Assembly: GCA_028752905.1 (NCBI GenBank)
Contig: JAQNBH010000014.1
Coordinates: forward strand, 3,192,993 to 3,256,992
Length of the DNA stretch: 64,000 bases
Reading direction: 5' to 3'
From: Cladorhizidae sp. MBARI D1340-BT2
Taxonomy: Eukaryota > Porifera > Demospongiae > Poecilosclerida > Cladorhizidae
A program made the translations under genes and the position numbers. The notes beneath the pieces were generated by a model. That model had not been told where the DNA came from and did no database searches. It was given only the letters and a program-made list of their open reading frames with translations. How positions within the stretch are numbered: position 1 is the first letter of the stretch; each line of letters opens with the position of its first letter. Of the stretch, positions 23,016 through 33,553 are shown one piece after another.

Positions 23016-24610
23016 TTGGACGTTCATTGGAACATGGCCCAAGACACACTCCACGTCTCCGTGCCCCAGCTGGAGAGTCAATCTACTTTTACCAAGAGGC
23101 AGCTCGCCTCAGCAGTTGCCAAGGCCTTTGACATACTGGGTTGGTATGCACCTGTAACCATTGCTCTAAAAACTCTATTGCAGAAGCTGTGGCGAATCAA
23201 GATCGGTTGGGATGACGACATCCCAGCAGAGCTCAAAGGTGAATGGGAGGCATGGAGAAGCAAACTCCACCTGATCACAGAGCATCCCATCCCGAGGAGA
23301 ATCACCACTGGGGAGCTGCCCATCGTCGGTATGCAGCTCCATGGCTTCTGTGATGCCTCCGAAGCAGCCTTCGGAGGTTTAGTCTACCTTAGAACGTTTT
23401 ACTCGGACACTTCAGTCACAGTAACACTCATTACAGCAAAATCTCGTGTTGCTCCTGTTTCAGGACTTACAATTCCCAGACTGGAGCTGAATCAGTTCTA
23501 CTCTCCAAACTGCTTGTCGCGGTCGCCTCCGACCTAGCCCTTCCCATCGAATAAGTATATGCATGGTGCGATTCAACAGTAGTGCTGGGCTGGCTGAACT
23601 CGTCTTCAGTCAAGTTCAAAGTATACGTCGGTCACCGGGTCAAGGCAGTGACTGAACTCATCCCTGCAAGCCACTGGTATTACGTGGCTACCAAGTTAAA
23701 CCCAGATTTATCTGGTATCCCGAGGAGTTACACCCAAGGAGCTCATATGCAGGCAGCTGTGGTGGGCAGGCCCTCCGTGGCTGTCAAAAGATCCTGGCCT
23801 ATGGCCCAAGCGACCAGATCTAAATCTGTCAAGAGAGCTACCCGAGATCAGGTTAAAGGTACTTGTGGCTAAGCCAGTCGTCCGAACACACGATCTTCTC
23901 AACCGCTATTCCAACTTCGACCGTTTACTGCGTTCTACAACGTGGATACGACGTTTCTGTTCGAACTACCGAGGTCCCAAGGAACTGGCTCTCAGACTCA
24001 CCAACAAGGAGCTGGGGAAGACGCAAGACTCCAGCTGCTGAAACTCTGTCAAGTTCAGGCCTACGGCAAGGCTATCAAGCTCATACGAGCTGGTAAGGAA
24101 CTCTCCAAACCATTTCCTCTACTCGCTCTCTGGCCTCTCATCAGTTTCGATGGGCCTTTTGAGAGTTGGAGGACGACTTGAGCACTCTAAGGAGAGTTAT
24201 TTCAAGCAACATCCAGTTATCCTGCCAGCCAATTCACCCATCACTGCATTACTCGTGCAACAGGCTCATCACCTATCGAATCATGCAGGACCATCCGCTT
24301 TGATAGGCATCCTGGCAGACACCTATTATATCACAGGCATTAAGAAGCTTGTGAAAGTCATCAGTCGCAGATGTGTGCCATGCCAACAGGCCTATGCAAA
24401 GACCCTCAAACAAATGATGGGTCAATTCCCTTCTGCAAGGACCACACCTGCAGCACCCTTTTCCATTGTCGGACTCGACTATGCCGGTCCTTTCCAACTC
24501 AAACGAGGCAACCCGAGGAGGCTCACGCTAGTAAAAGCCTATGTGTGCGTCTACATATGCTTCACCACCAAGGCTATACACCTTGAACTGCCAATTCCGG
24601 TAAATAAGGG
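23016..24610 (+). pseudogene. BEL/Pao RNase H and truncated integrase
   Basis: RNase H-like segment with HGFCDASEAAFGG near 23340-23375 and IPRLEL near 23475. Several frame changes follow between 23540 and 24150. The integrase has its HHCC finger (HHLSNH, CVPCQ near 24370-24385) and the first catalytic Asp in GLDYAGPF near 24475. It then breaks off after HLELP near 24595, so the remaining catalytic Asp and Glu are missing. Confidence 0.8.
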
Positions 24611-24904
24611 TACCAGCAAAAAAGGCAATCAACTACACATCTGGAATTGCTATCACATATTTTTTACTGCTTATACTGGGACTTATTAATTCCAACTAAC
24701 AGAAGTTTTGTCCTGTTGTATGGTACCGATATCTGATCTGGCCCACGGAGCACATACCAAACTAACTCAACTCAACTTTGACCGGCCACGCCTTCCTTTT
24801 ATAGGCCTAGGCTAACATTTAATAAACACACATATTGTTCAAGTTCTAGTCTTGTAACAGGACCGAGCTCATCAGGAGTGGGACTTTGATTTCCATTCCT
24901 GACA
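24611..24904. other. No gene recognised
   Basis: Junction DNA between the truncated BEL integrase and the second minisatellite. It was not matched to any other part of the window. Confidence 0.4.
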
Positions 24905-25068
24905 CAGCAGCAACCTTTATTCTTTGATACCTGCTATGTATACATGCAGAGGTTGAGCAACCTTCGTTCTTTGATACCTGCTATGTATATATGCAGAGGC
25001 TGAGCAACCTTCATTCTTTGATACCTGCTATGTATATATGCAGAGGTTGAGCAACCCTCATTCTTATA
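24905..25068. repeat. 47-bp minisatellite, array 2
   Basis: Three to four units of the same repeat as at 2653-3318, followed by the same single-copy stretch (25070-25215 versus 3320-3453). Confidence 0.9.
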
Positions 25069-25216
25069 TCTGCTATGCATGTCGCATCCCAAACTAGAAG
25101 ACAACAACCAGAAGAGGCTAAAAATGCAAGAACAACAAGAAATCTGCTAATGTTAACAAGAAAAAATACCCAATTTCAACAAAAAATATATTAGAAATAT
25201 ATAAGTAATGAGAACA

Positions 25217-25478
25217 TTAGAGGACACCTTTGCCCTCCCAAGTGCCTTATAGAGGACACCTTTCCCCTCCCAAGTGCCTTATAGAGGTCATCTTTTCCCT
25301 CCAAGTGTCTTATAGAGGTCACCTTTCCCCTCCCAAGTGCCTTATAGAGGACACCTTTCCCCTCGCAAGTGCCTTATAGAGGACACCTTTCCCCTCCCAA
25401 GTGCCTTATAGAGGACACCTTTACCCTCCCATGTGCTTTATAGAGGACACCTTTGCCCTCCCAAGTGCCTTATTGGAA
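25217..25478 (+). repeat. 32-bp tandem array (downstream of sulfotransferase B)
   Basis: About eight units in the forward orientation, ending 12 bases from the sulfotransferase stop codon. It corresponds to the inverted array after copy A. No array was found on the other side of copy B. Confidence 0.9.
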
Positions 25479-25490
25479 AACATATACAAA

Positions 25491-27074
25491 CTATTCACTG
25501 GTCCACAATGTGGTCCTATTTAATAATTCACTGAGTAGCATATTAAATGGGTGAAAGAACATTTCCAACAGTGCCCTTGTATCAGCTCTCATCTGTAACC
25601 TGGGATCATCCTTGTAGTTTACTCCAGATTGGGAATGAGTGTCGCAAGAACTCCCGGCAACCTCAGCCGAAATCTTATAATCATTACTTGTCCTTAGCCC
25701 AAGATACTTGATAAGACTGAGTATGCCTCGAGTTGTGTTTTTAGCGATGTCTTCCAGAGTCAGAATAAGGAAACGGTCTTTTGCAACTACACTCAACCAC
25801 TTCCGCACATGAACAAAGTAGATCCCCATAGCTATCCTACTACGTCCACAATTGGGTAATTCACGAGAGTAGAGGTTAAAGGTGATGTGGTGAACACACT
25901 TATCCAACAAGTGTAATCTCTTTGTGATGCAGGAACTATAGCTGTGCTTGCTATCCATGCCACATGGATGACTAAGAAGTGGTGCGGAGCTATCCTTCAT
26001 GCAATTGTTGAACATTGTTATCTTGGTCTTGACTCTGTCATGAAATAAAGAAGGGCCTCTCAGCTGCACTTGCATGGGGAGTGCACCGATCCTTGTGCAT
26101 GAGTACCAAAATGCAGAGTACATCATGTCAATCGGGTTTCTCATGATGACAATAAACTTTGAATCTGGGAGTAAGTTTGGTAACACAGATGGAATGAGGC
26201 AGTAATTAGTCAAATCATGTTCTGATTGTCTAAATCGTGGCCAATTGAGCAGCGTATTTGGAGTGCCATCAATTAACATAACTTTACCTCTGTTTGCAGA
26301 ATTATCTAATGATGGAAGAAAATTTACAATGTATTTTCCAAGATCGTCGACTGTAGGCACATACACATTCTGGACAGCATTTGCTCTTACCCAGAAATGA
26401 GGCTCCTTTGGAGGCTGTACGAAGTTGTAAGTCGTCTTGCAAAGTAACTTATTGATGAGGCAATACAGGAATGTCGAGCCACATTTTGGAAAACCAGCTA
26501 GGAAGAGGTTAGGGAGACACACCATATCAGACTTAAACTTCTTGGTAGGAAATGTTTTGGTTAACCTAGATTTGATAAGTGTGTGAAACATATCCATCTT
26601 GAATGTGATGTTTCCAATGTGGCCATTATGCTCTGGCTCAGCCCACTGTGCAAAGTAAGACACATCCCAGCAGTGACTGGAGTAGTTACTCAATGATTTC
26701 TGTGGTATTGCTCTCCTAAGCTCATTGTAAAAATACCTCGCATTATCCTGAGCTCGAGATAGTTTTTCACCTCCGAGATTCGTTGCCTTCATGCAGCCGC
26801 CGACCACTTCTTCCACTGGACAATATTCATTGGTAAGTATATTATCAGTAAGTCTACTATCAGTATGCACCAAGGAGCTCTTAATCTCTGCCAGTTCACC
26901 TATATCAGAATCCATGGAAGGAGCTGGTTGAGCTCTAACCGAGTCCTTCATATCATCACTGGCATTATCTTGCACTTTTGGAGATAACTGTTGCGATTTG
27001 ATGAAGGGCCAGAGGAGATAGGAAGTAATTAATAGCAAGACAAAGAGTAACACATATTTCTTGCTGGTGCTCAT
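25491..27074 (-). CDS. Carbohydrate sulfotransferase, copy B
   Basis: Likely intact intronless gene for a type II Golgi-type membrane sulfotransferase. I chose the ATG at 27074 (MSTSKKY) because a Lys-rich start and a hydrophobic anchor (LLFVLLLITSYLLWPF) follow at once; the frame is open up to a start at 27134 (547 codons in total). The luminal domain has the PAPS motifs FPKCGSTFLY and RNPIDMMYS, the KEPHFW segment, and many Cys residues suggesting disulfides. CHST15-like enzymes are the nearest family I can name; substrate unknown. Only a few percent of residues differ from copy A. Near-identity, opposite orientation and shared flanks show recent duplication. Confidence 0.85.
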   Translation of the reverse strand: MSTSKKYVLLFVLLLITSYLLWPFIKSQQLSPKVQDNASDDMKDSVRAQPAPSMDSDIGELAEIKSSLVHTDSRLTDNILTNEYCPVEEVVGGCMKATNLGGEKLSRAQDNARYFYNELRRAIPQKSLSNYSSHCWDVSYFAQWAEPEHNGHIGNITFKMDMFHTLIKSRLTKTFPTKKFKSDMVCLPNLFLAGFPKCGSTFLYCLINKLLCKTTYNFVQPPKEPHFWVRANAVQNVYVPTVDDLGKYIVNFLPSLDNSANRGKVMLIDGTPNTLLNWPRFRQSEHDLTNYCLIPSVLPNLLPDSKFIVIMRNPIDMMYSAFWYSCTRIGALPMQVQLRGPSLFHDRVKTKITMFNNCMKDSSAPLLSHPCGMDSKHSYSSCITKRLHLLDKCVHHITFNLYSRELPNCGRSRIAMGIYFVHVRKWLSVVAKDRFLILTLEDIAKNTTRGILSLIKYLGLRTSNDYKISAEVAGSSCDTHSQSGVNYKDDPRLQMRADTRALLEMFFHPFNMLLSELLNRTTLWTSE

Positions 27075-27170
27075 CCTGGAAGATGTAAGCACCGTACGAA
27101 CTAGCCTCACGGTTATTCTTCGGCCGAGTCTCACGAATTCTTAGGGTTAAGGCGGTTCACAATATGACGC

Positions 27171-27250
27171 TAGCCCAGCGTTTCGTTTCGTCTCCGTTTC
27201 TTCTTCGTCTAGCGTTTCGTTTCGTCCTGTTTACAAATTAGCGTTTCGTT
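27171..27250. repeat. Short GCGTTTCGTTTCGTC repeats
   Basis: Three imperfect copies of a GCGTTTCGTTTCGTC-type motif between sulfotransferase B and the Ginger1 left end. It may be part of the sulfotransferase promoter or simply the transposon target region. Confidence 0.5.
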
Positions 27251-27559
27251 CCGTTGTCATATCGAATTGCGTCCTAGTAGATTTACGTCCTACCCGGACG
27301 TATTTAGAAAAAGCGTCCGGCCGGACGTTTATTGTATTTAGAAAAAGCGTCCGGGGGACGTATATAGATAAAGTAAATGCGCGTGGAAATGCGATCGAAT
27401 AGCGTCCGCCCAGCAAGACTTTCATTTTAAGTGCCAATAGACTTTCATTTGCATCCATTATAAGTGTAGATATATCATATAACAAGTTTGATAGCAAATT
27501 GAATAGACTTTTATTTGCATCCATATAAGTGTAATAATATAATAACTTTGATAGAAAGT

Positions 27560-27739
27560 TGATCCTCCTGGTTCCTCAACAGGTGGTTGAGTTAGGCCTA
27601 CACACTCCTGGTGGAACCAATGATTGCAGCCATCACAACTGATCATGTCCCCATAGTCTTCCGGCATTAAGCATGTGCAATATAGTTCAATCTGCTGGAA
27701 CGGTAGTGAATCGCCAATGCCAGAGAGATATTTGGGCAT
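27560..27739 (-). pseudogene. PHD-finger segment of Ginger1 copy 2
   Basis: Zinc-binding pattern CTC, CDGC, HQEC with the aromatic NHWFH core matches a PHD finger, a reader of histone H3 tails. The final W-x-C-x2-C pair is not seen before the frame runs into low-complexity sequence, so the finger is partial or continues in an unseen exon. It lies downstream of the Ulp1 segment in gene orientation, inside the left transposon end. Confidence 0.6.
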
Positions 27740-27947
27740 CTGGGTCCCTTTTTTTCGAGGAAAAGGAACTAAACTCTTACTGTGAAAACACCTAATAGAT
27801 GGAATAAAATAAGATTGTACAATAATTATGTCATGTGATGCATATATAATGGATAACTGCTACTGTGCTTTATAATAATAATTTTATTACTTCATCAGGT
27901 GAGGACGCATTACTTCTGGTCGAAAATAAAGAAGGATGGATCCTCGC

Positions 27948-28304
27948 CTAGTGACAAATGTAGTGCAAACGCAATGGCAAAAATTCCACAGTCAGTGGAG
28001 CCCACTTGCTGACATCGGCCATAAAGACAATCATCTCAGGATCTTCATTGTCGTTACCAGTGTCTACCAAGGGACGGTATATTTGGGCAATTTGGTGACT
28101 CAATGAAGAGCTAAGATGGCCAGTCATATGGCTGTCATAGATCCTGACTTGATCTCCCTTCGATGATGTAACACACCAGTGGTTTCCATCCACATAATGT
28201 ATCTGTATGGATTCTTGGTTTTGTGGGGACAAATCCATAATTCTGTGAAAAAAGACAATTTTGCAAACCACCCAGGAATGGAAATTTGAGGATTCTTTAT
28301 GCAA
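27948..28304 (-). pseudogene. Ulp1-type (C48) protease segment of Ginger1 copy 2
   Basis: Same domain as 14883-15278. The catalytic His is kept (GNHWCVTS) and so is Asp (YDSH), but a small deletion near 28010 shifts the frame just before the nucleophile Cys. Copy 1 shows the reverse: Cys kept, His lost. Confidence 0.75.
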
Positions 28305-28969
28305 GGTTCACATGTTCATCAGTGAGCTGTTTCCCTCTCTTGAGCTCTTGTCTAATGCTTTTTGAAAATGTTAGGGTCTTGCTTCTTTTCCTGGGCTGGG
28401 TGAAGTGGCAGTTTCCTGACCTCGCATGCTTCTGTGATGGCAGTTTGTTCCTCAATCCCTTTACCAATTCTATGAAGGAAAATTGGCATTCAGACTTTTT
28501 TGTGTAGGTTGGCATAATGCTTACCACTTCTCTTCAGAGGTCCTTGTAAAGGGACACTCTCTGCCACAGGAGTTTCCATCTGCCTTCCATTGGAATGCTC
28601 CTCTGGAGGCTGCTGGATATGCCTCTCCACCACATTCCCATCACTCTTGCTCATCAGAGTAGTTTGCACTAGATCACCTACATGTAATGATCATATGATA
28701 TTGCAGCAGTTTCTATTGTACAGAGACAGCTTTGTATTGATTGCATAAAATATTTAACTCACTCTCCTTAGGGTCTTGTGGATGGTGCTGGTCTTCTACA
28801 TGCTTCTCTACAAAACCTGACTCCCTTCTCTGCTCCTCAGATGATGCTTGATGGCCTGGACACTTCAACAAAACAAAAATGGCCTTGAATGGCAGTTATT
28901 GTACATTTCATCTATTTTTTCATTTAAATTATTTTAGAAAGTGCATGATATGAACAAATAACTTTCATT

Positions 28970-30578
28970 TCATTCTATATAATTTCTATAGCTAATATAG
29001 CCATTAACCTGTGCAGTTTTCTTCTTGTAAACTTTGAGCCTGTTTACATTAATTTTCTTCTTCAAAATTGTCCTCTTCAACGTTTGGACTTCATAAACAC
29101 CTTTACCAACATGCCGGTTGACAACATATGGGCCGAGCCACTTATTGAAGAACTTTCCCCCTTTCCTCTCTTTTTGTGCTGTGTTTTCAACAAGGACATG
29201 GACACCTTCATTCATCACAGCAGGTGAATGCTTGAGATCGTAGTACTCCTTCTGCTTCTTTTAAGCCTGATAAATATTGGAAATGGCTTTAGAAACAACC
29301 TCCTTCTGTATTTCAAATAGGGCTTCCATTGTGTCTTCAACATTTTCCTCGGAAAGTTCTAGATCGAGTTCTTCTTGTGGACAGAGTTCTACATCAATGG
29401 GCAGACGAGGATGACGGCAAAACATCATGTAAAAAGGAGAAAATTTGGTAGAGCTCTGTCGGGACTCTATAGCTGAATAATATAGGGTCTAAAAGCATAT
29501 CCAAGTTAGTTTGATCTTCATCAATCCTAGCAACCAGAGAATCAGATAAAGTCTGGTTAAACCGCTCGGTAAGCCCATTTGTTTGTGGATGATAAGCTGA
29601 TGTCACCCTGTGCTGTGTTTGTGTTTTTGCAAAGAGATGCTCGGAAAGTTGATTGACAAACTTACGACCCTGGTCTGAGATGATTATGTTGGGACAGCCA
29701 AAGTGACAGATCAACTGCACACATATATAATATGAAAATAATTATTTCATATATCATAATGCCCTTTGTAGCTATTGTTAAGCCATTTCTTACCTTGTAA
29801 ATAAAGTTAGCCACACCAGTAGCCTCTTTTGATGGAAGAGGGTTAGCTTCTGCCCACTTTGTGTAATAGTCTGTTACAGTTAAAATGTACTCATTTCCAG
29901 ATGGATTCTCAGTTAATGGTCCTATGACCAAGCTGATGCCAAACCTGAATATAGTATGAGTACAAATTAATTCTATAATGCCAATGTTTCCAGCATTTGC
30001 TGTCGAAATTCCTTACAAGGATGGACAGTATCAAGATGCTCATGGATCTGTGATACAAGTGTAAGAGATCTTACAACTCAATCAAAAGACAGATTCAAAG
30101 TCTATCCATCATAACACGACCCAACAGATATAGCCAATCAGAACACACACACACATGAATGATTACATGAATACAGTAAAATGAAGAATGCACAAGGGTG
30201 TTAATCAAAGTGTTAATGATTGCTTCTTTCACAAGTAATTCAAGCTAATTTATAAGTCTGAAGGTGTAGCATTGCCTTTTAGCAGCTGCTTAAATATTAC
30301 TATGGTACCAAGCACAAAAGCTAGTTGCTTGAACATTTAGAATTACAAGTTGTTACATGATGCAGCTGCAAACAAATGCAACTGCAGTTCTATTTCATAG
30401 TGATATTTTTGGTACACAAAATTACCTTAGAAACAACAGGAATTGGATGCAGAGCTCTTTTTCAGTTTTGGTTTGCTACGCTGACAGCGATCACAGTGCC
30501 CAATGTAATACTCGACATCATTGTACATTCCAGGCCAATAGTAATTCAGTGTAAGTGCACTAAGAACTCGAGTGATTC
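28970..30578 (-). pseudogene. Ginger1 integrase-like transposase, copy 2
   Basis: Pieces reading leftwards: 30426-30578 (zinc-finger Cys pair exon), 29800-29945 (core start; a 9-base loss removes the first catalytic Asp, leaving VIGPL), 29394-29720 (SDQG and LTERFNQ, then frame change), 28970-29218 (C-terminal module with KWLGPYVVNR, the GPY/F motif typical of gypsy integrases and Ginger1). Defective in the catalytic core, but the C-terminal part is better preserved than in copy 1. Confidence 0.75.
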
Positions 30579-30819
30579 CTGTAAAATAATACATCAATAT
30601 CTATCATGGCCTACATTCGAATAAGTTGTACTTCAGTTATAATACCACACAAATGATGCTATCAGTCAATAGTTTTTAAACTGGCTTTGGTGTCGGCTGG
30701 GGCTAAATCAGTTAGACAAAACCTCAATTTCTACTATCATTTAAAATTAATCCAAAGGTTCTTAACTGCAGTATCTAATACAGTGCAGCAGACATTGCTA
30801 CTGCTATATAGTTGCCCTG

Positions 30820-30854
<35 letters not shown>

Positions 30855-31054
30855 GCTGGGGCTTGTCAGACCGCTACTAAAGCGAAATGTTAATTCTTCT
30901 AGCCTGGGCATGCCTGCACAGCTAAAATTCCTGCACAGCTAAAATTATTACAAATTGACTAGTATGTCTGTCTGCAGGAAATCCTATGCAGTATTACCAA
31001 CACCTTTCTGGAGCCAGGTAGCTCAGTTCCCACGTGTGCCTCACTGTATTTTAG

Positions 31055-33553
31055 ATTTCCTACTGCGCCGTTGGTTGCATTGTCTTGCTGATCATTACCT
31101 TTCTTCTATTTGCAAATATGGCTTCTCTCAACAAAACATCCAATGAAATTGACTTGCTGAGGCAAGAGCATTGTAAGTTAATAAAGATTTCCTTACCAAA
31201 ATTATATAAAGCACACTGAATCAGGATGCTTGGCAAATGTCTGCATGGAGCTCATTGGATTGTCAGCAAACAACCCTCCTCCATTTTAAGAAAGGTTGTT
31301 GCACAATTTATTTGAAATAAGAGCAAACAACTTTTCCAGATCTCCCCTTTGTCCAGGATCACGCCTCATTCTGCAGCTAGAGTATGAAGCATGGCCTAGC
31401 TCCATATGTTGTGAAATGTAGAAACCCAATTACCACAAAATCTAGATCTATGGTTGGCCAAGCACCCGAGATATGCTAGTGTCTTTGTCCTTGCGATCAT
31501 CACTTTTATGCTAAATATTTGTCTTTCAAATATAGCAACACTACTTACTACTTTCATGGAGTATATCCAATCTCATCGAGCTCAAGAAAGACAAGCCCAA
31601 ATGGACATATTAAAAATGGAGTTGAAGTTGGAGAGGTTCAGTAAATACAGAGACATCATAAAGAAGATAAGGACGAATACTCTTATTCAACTCTCTTCAG
31701 AAAACACAAAGTTAAAAGGTGTGATTATGTTGTTATTATGCAGGCATTATGTGACAAACCAAATTATAGAAGGTATATTGTCATGAGGAAATGTTTATCA
31801 TTTTATGAATCTGCTATCCAGCTAAGTAGGTAGTGCATGAACAACACATTGAATATTTGTTGTTCAGCCTAGTATTGGACTCCCAGAAGACTAACTTCCT
31901 TAAATTGGTAGCGCTAGCCATTGATTCTGATCTCACAAAAATGTTGTTTTCTCTGTGATAAATTATTCTATAATCCTCAAATCTAACTTTTAGGAAGAGT
32001 GTGCATATTTGTTTGTTTTACTGATTACCATTGCATTGCATAAATGCATTTGAATATTATACATCAAAGTCTATATATATATATATAATAAAATCACAAA
32101 TATATTCATGAATAAATACTTGAATATATTCCAGAAATCATTGAAGAGCAAGAAGAAATGAAAGTGATTATGATCGCAGAGTTTGAGGTGAATATTGTTG
32201 CCATCCTCGTGCATGTCCTGTTCATTTATGCCGTTTGCTATTATATATATAGTCGTATGCATTCACATGTCAGCACTTGTATTTACAAAATTGCTTTATT
32301 GGAATTGTTTTTGTCATCTTTTAATTATTATTTTTAATTGCAGTCCAAGTTATCAGATATGCAGAAAGTGAAGCAAAAGGATGAGAACAAGGTTGACTTG
32401 ATTGATATTGAAGTTGGCAAAGAAGAAGATTCGAACAATATGCAAAAGGTGAAGCAAGAGGATGAGAACAAGGTTGACTTTATTGATATTGAAGTTGGCA
32501 AAGAAGAAGATTCGAACAATATGCAAAAGGTGAAGCAAGAGGATGAGAACAAGGTTGACTTTATTGATATTGAAGTTGGCAAAGAAGAAGATTCGAACAA
32601 TATGCAAAAAGTAAAGCAAGAAGATGAGAACAAGGTCGACTTGATTGATATTGAAGTTGGCAAAGAAGAAAATTTGAACAATATGCAAAAAGTGAAGCAA
32701 GAGGATGAGAACAAGGTTGACTTGATTGATATTGAAGTTGGCAAAGAAGAAGATTCGAACAATATGCAAAAGGTGAAGCAAGAAGATGAGAACAAGATTG
32801 ACTTGATTGATATTGAAGTTGGCAATGAAGAAAACTTGAACAATATGCAAAAAGTGAAGCAAGAGGATGAGAAGAAGGTTGACTTTATTGATATTGAAGT
32901 TGGAGAAGATGAGGATATGATGAATATTGCTAAAGTATGTTGTTATAAAACTTTTTTATATAATTTTAACAATTTGTTTATACTTTCAAAATTCAGTCCG
33001 AGATATCAGATTTCCAAAAAGTGAAGCAAGAGGATGAGAACAAGGTCGACTTAATTGATATTGAAGTTGGAGATGATGAGGACACAAAGAATAACACTCA
33101 AGTATGTTGTTATAAAGAATAAATGTAATGATTTGTTTTTACTTCTTATTGTTTACTTTTAGAGCTTCTCTTCTGTTGATTCAATGGAGACCAAGACAAG
33201 GTAACTATGAGCGGTGTGTATATTTTCTTTCTCTGTAATTTTGGTCTACACCATGTGGGTGGAATATTCAACAGCCATTTCACCTGCCTTATTTCCTGCA
33301 AATGTTTCATTATAGAGGTAATGGGGTAGTTCATGCATGGTTACGATAGCACAGCTTTCTAATATTATGGCTAGTAAGATAGATAATTTGTGGTATTGAC
33401 CCTTTGGTCACAATTTGAAATAATCATCTCTCCTGCAGGGTTGTTGAGAACAAGACATCTCAAGAAGGCAGAAACAGTGCTAGGAGCAGACTTTTACCAC
33501 TCATCTCAAGAAGGAAGTACATTTATTTGCAGATCATTGATATATATTTTTAG
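31055..33553 (+). pseudogene. Membrane-protein family, copy 1 (5'-truncated)
   Basis: Contains the membrane-span exon 31055-31172, helical exon 31536-31718 (or to 31772), short exon 32135-32187, 81-bp repeat exon 32344-32934 (seven repeat units), one further repeat exon 32997-33101, and tail exons 33163-33200 and 33439-33553. Splice phases agree throughout. The signal-peptide and ectodomain exons are missing because the array begins just upstream of the membrane exon. It also lacks the middle repeat exon present in copies 2 and 3. Without a 5' end it is probably silent unless a new promoter is used. Confidence 0.7.
32344..32934 (+). repeat. 81-bp coding repeats, copy 1 (7 units)
   Basis: Tandem 81-bp units, each coding for 27 residues of the form MQKVKQEDENK then VDFIDIEVGKEEDSNN. 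The last unit is a variant ending in the acidic stretch GEDED. The first unit has KQKDE instead of KQEDE. Confidence 0.95.

Larger units (their letters stand above)
18352..24610 (+). mobile_element. BEL/Pao LTR retrotransposon, decayed and end-truncated
   Basis: Plus-strand element with BEL-type gag, protease, reverse transcriptase, RNase H and the start of integrase in canonical order. No LTR was found on either side: the left abuts the Ginger1 end at 18347 and the right stops inside the integrase. A hAT-like element interrupts gag at 18988-20452. Confidence 0.85.
27255..30966 (-). mobile_element. Ginger1-type DNA transposon, copy 2 (5'-truncated)
   Basis: The left end TGTCATATCGAATTGCGTCC starts directly after CCGT (27251-27254), one of the two published Ginger1 target sites, and resembles the ends of copy 1. 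The gene reads leftwards: integrase, GPY module, Ulp1 protease, PHD finger. Similarity to copy 1 stops at about 30966, in the intron after the first exon, so the 5' exon and right inverted repeat are missing. The first 170 bp holds several GGACGT/ACGTCC motifs. Confidence 0.8.
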
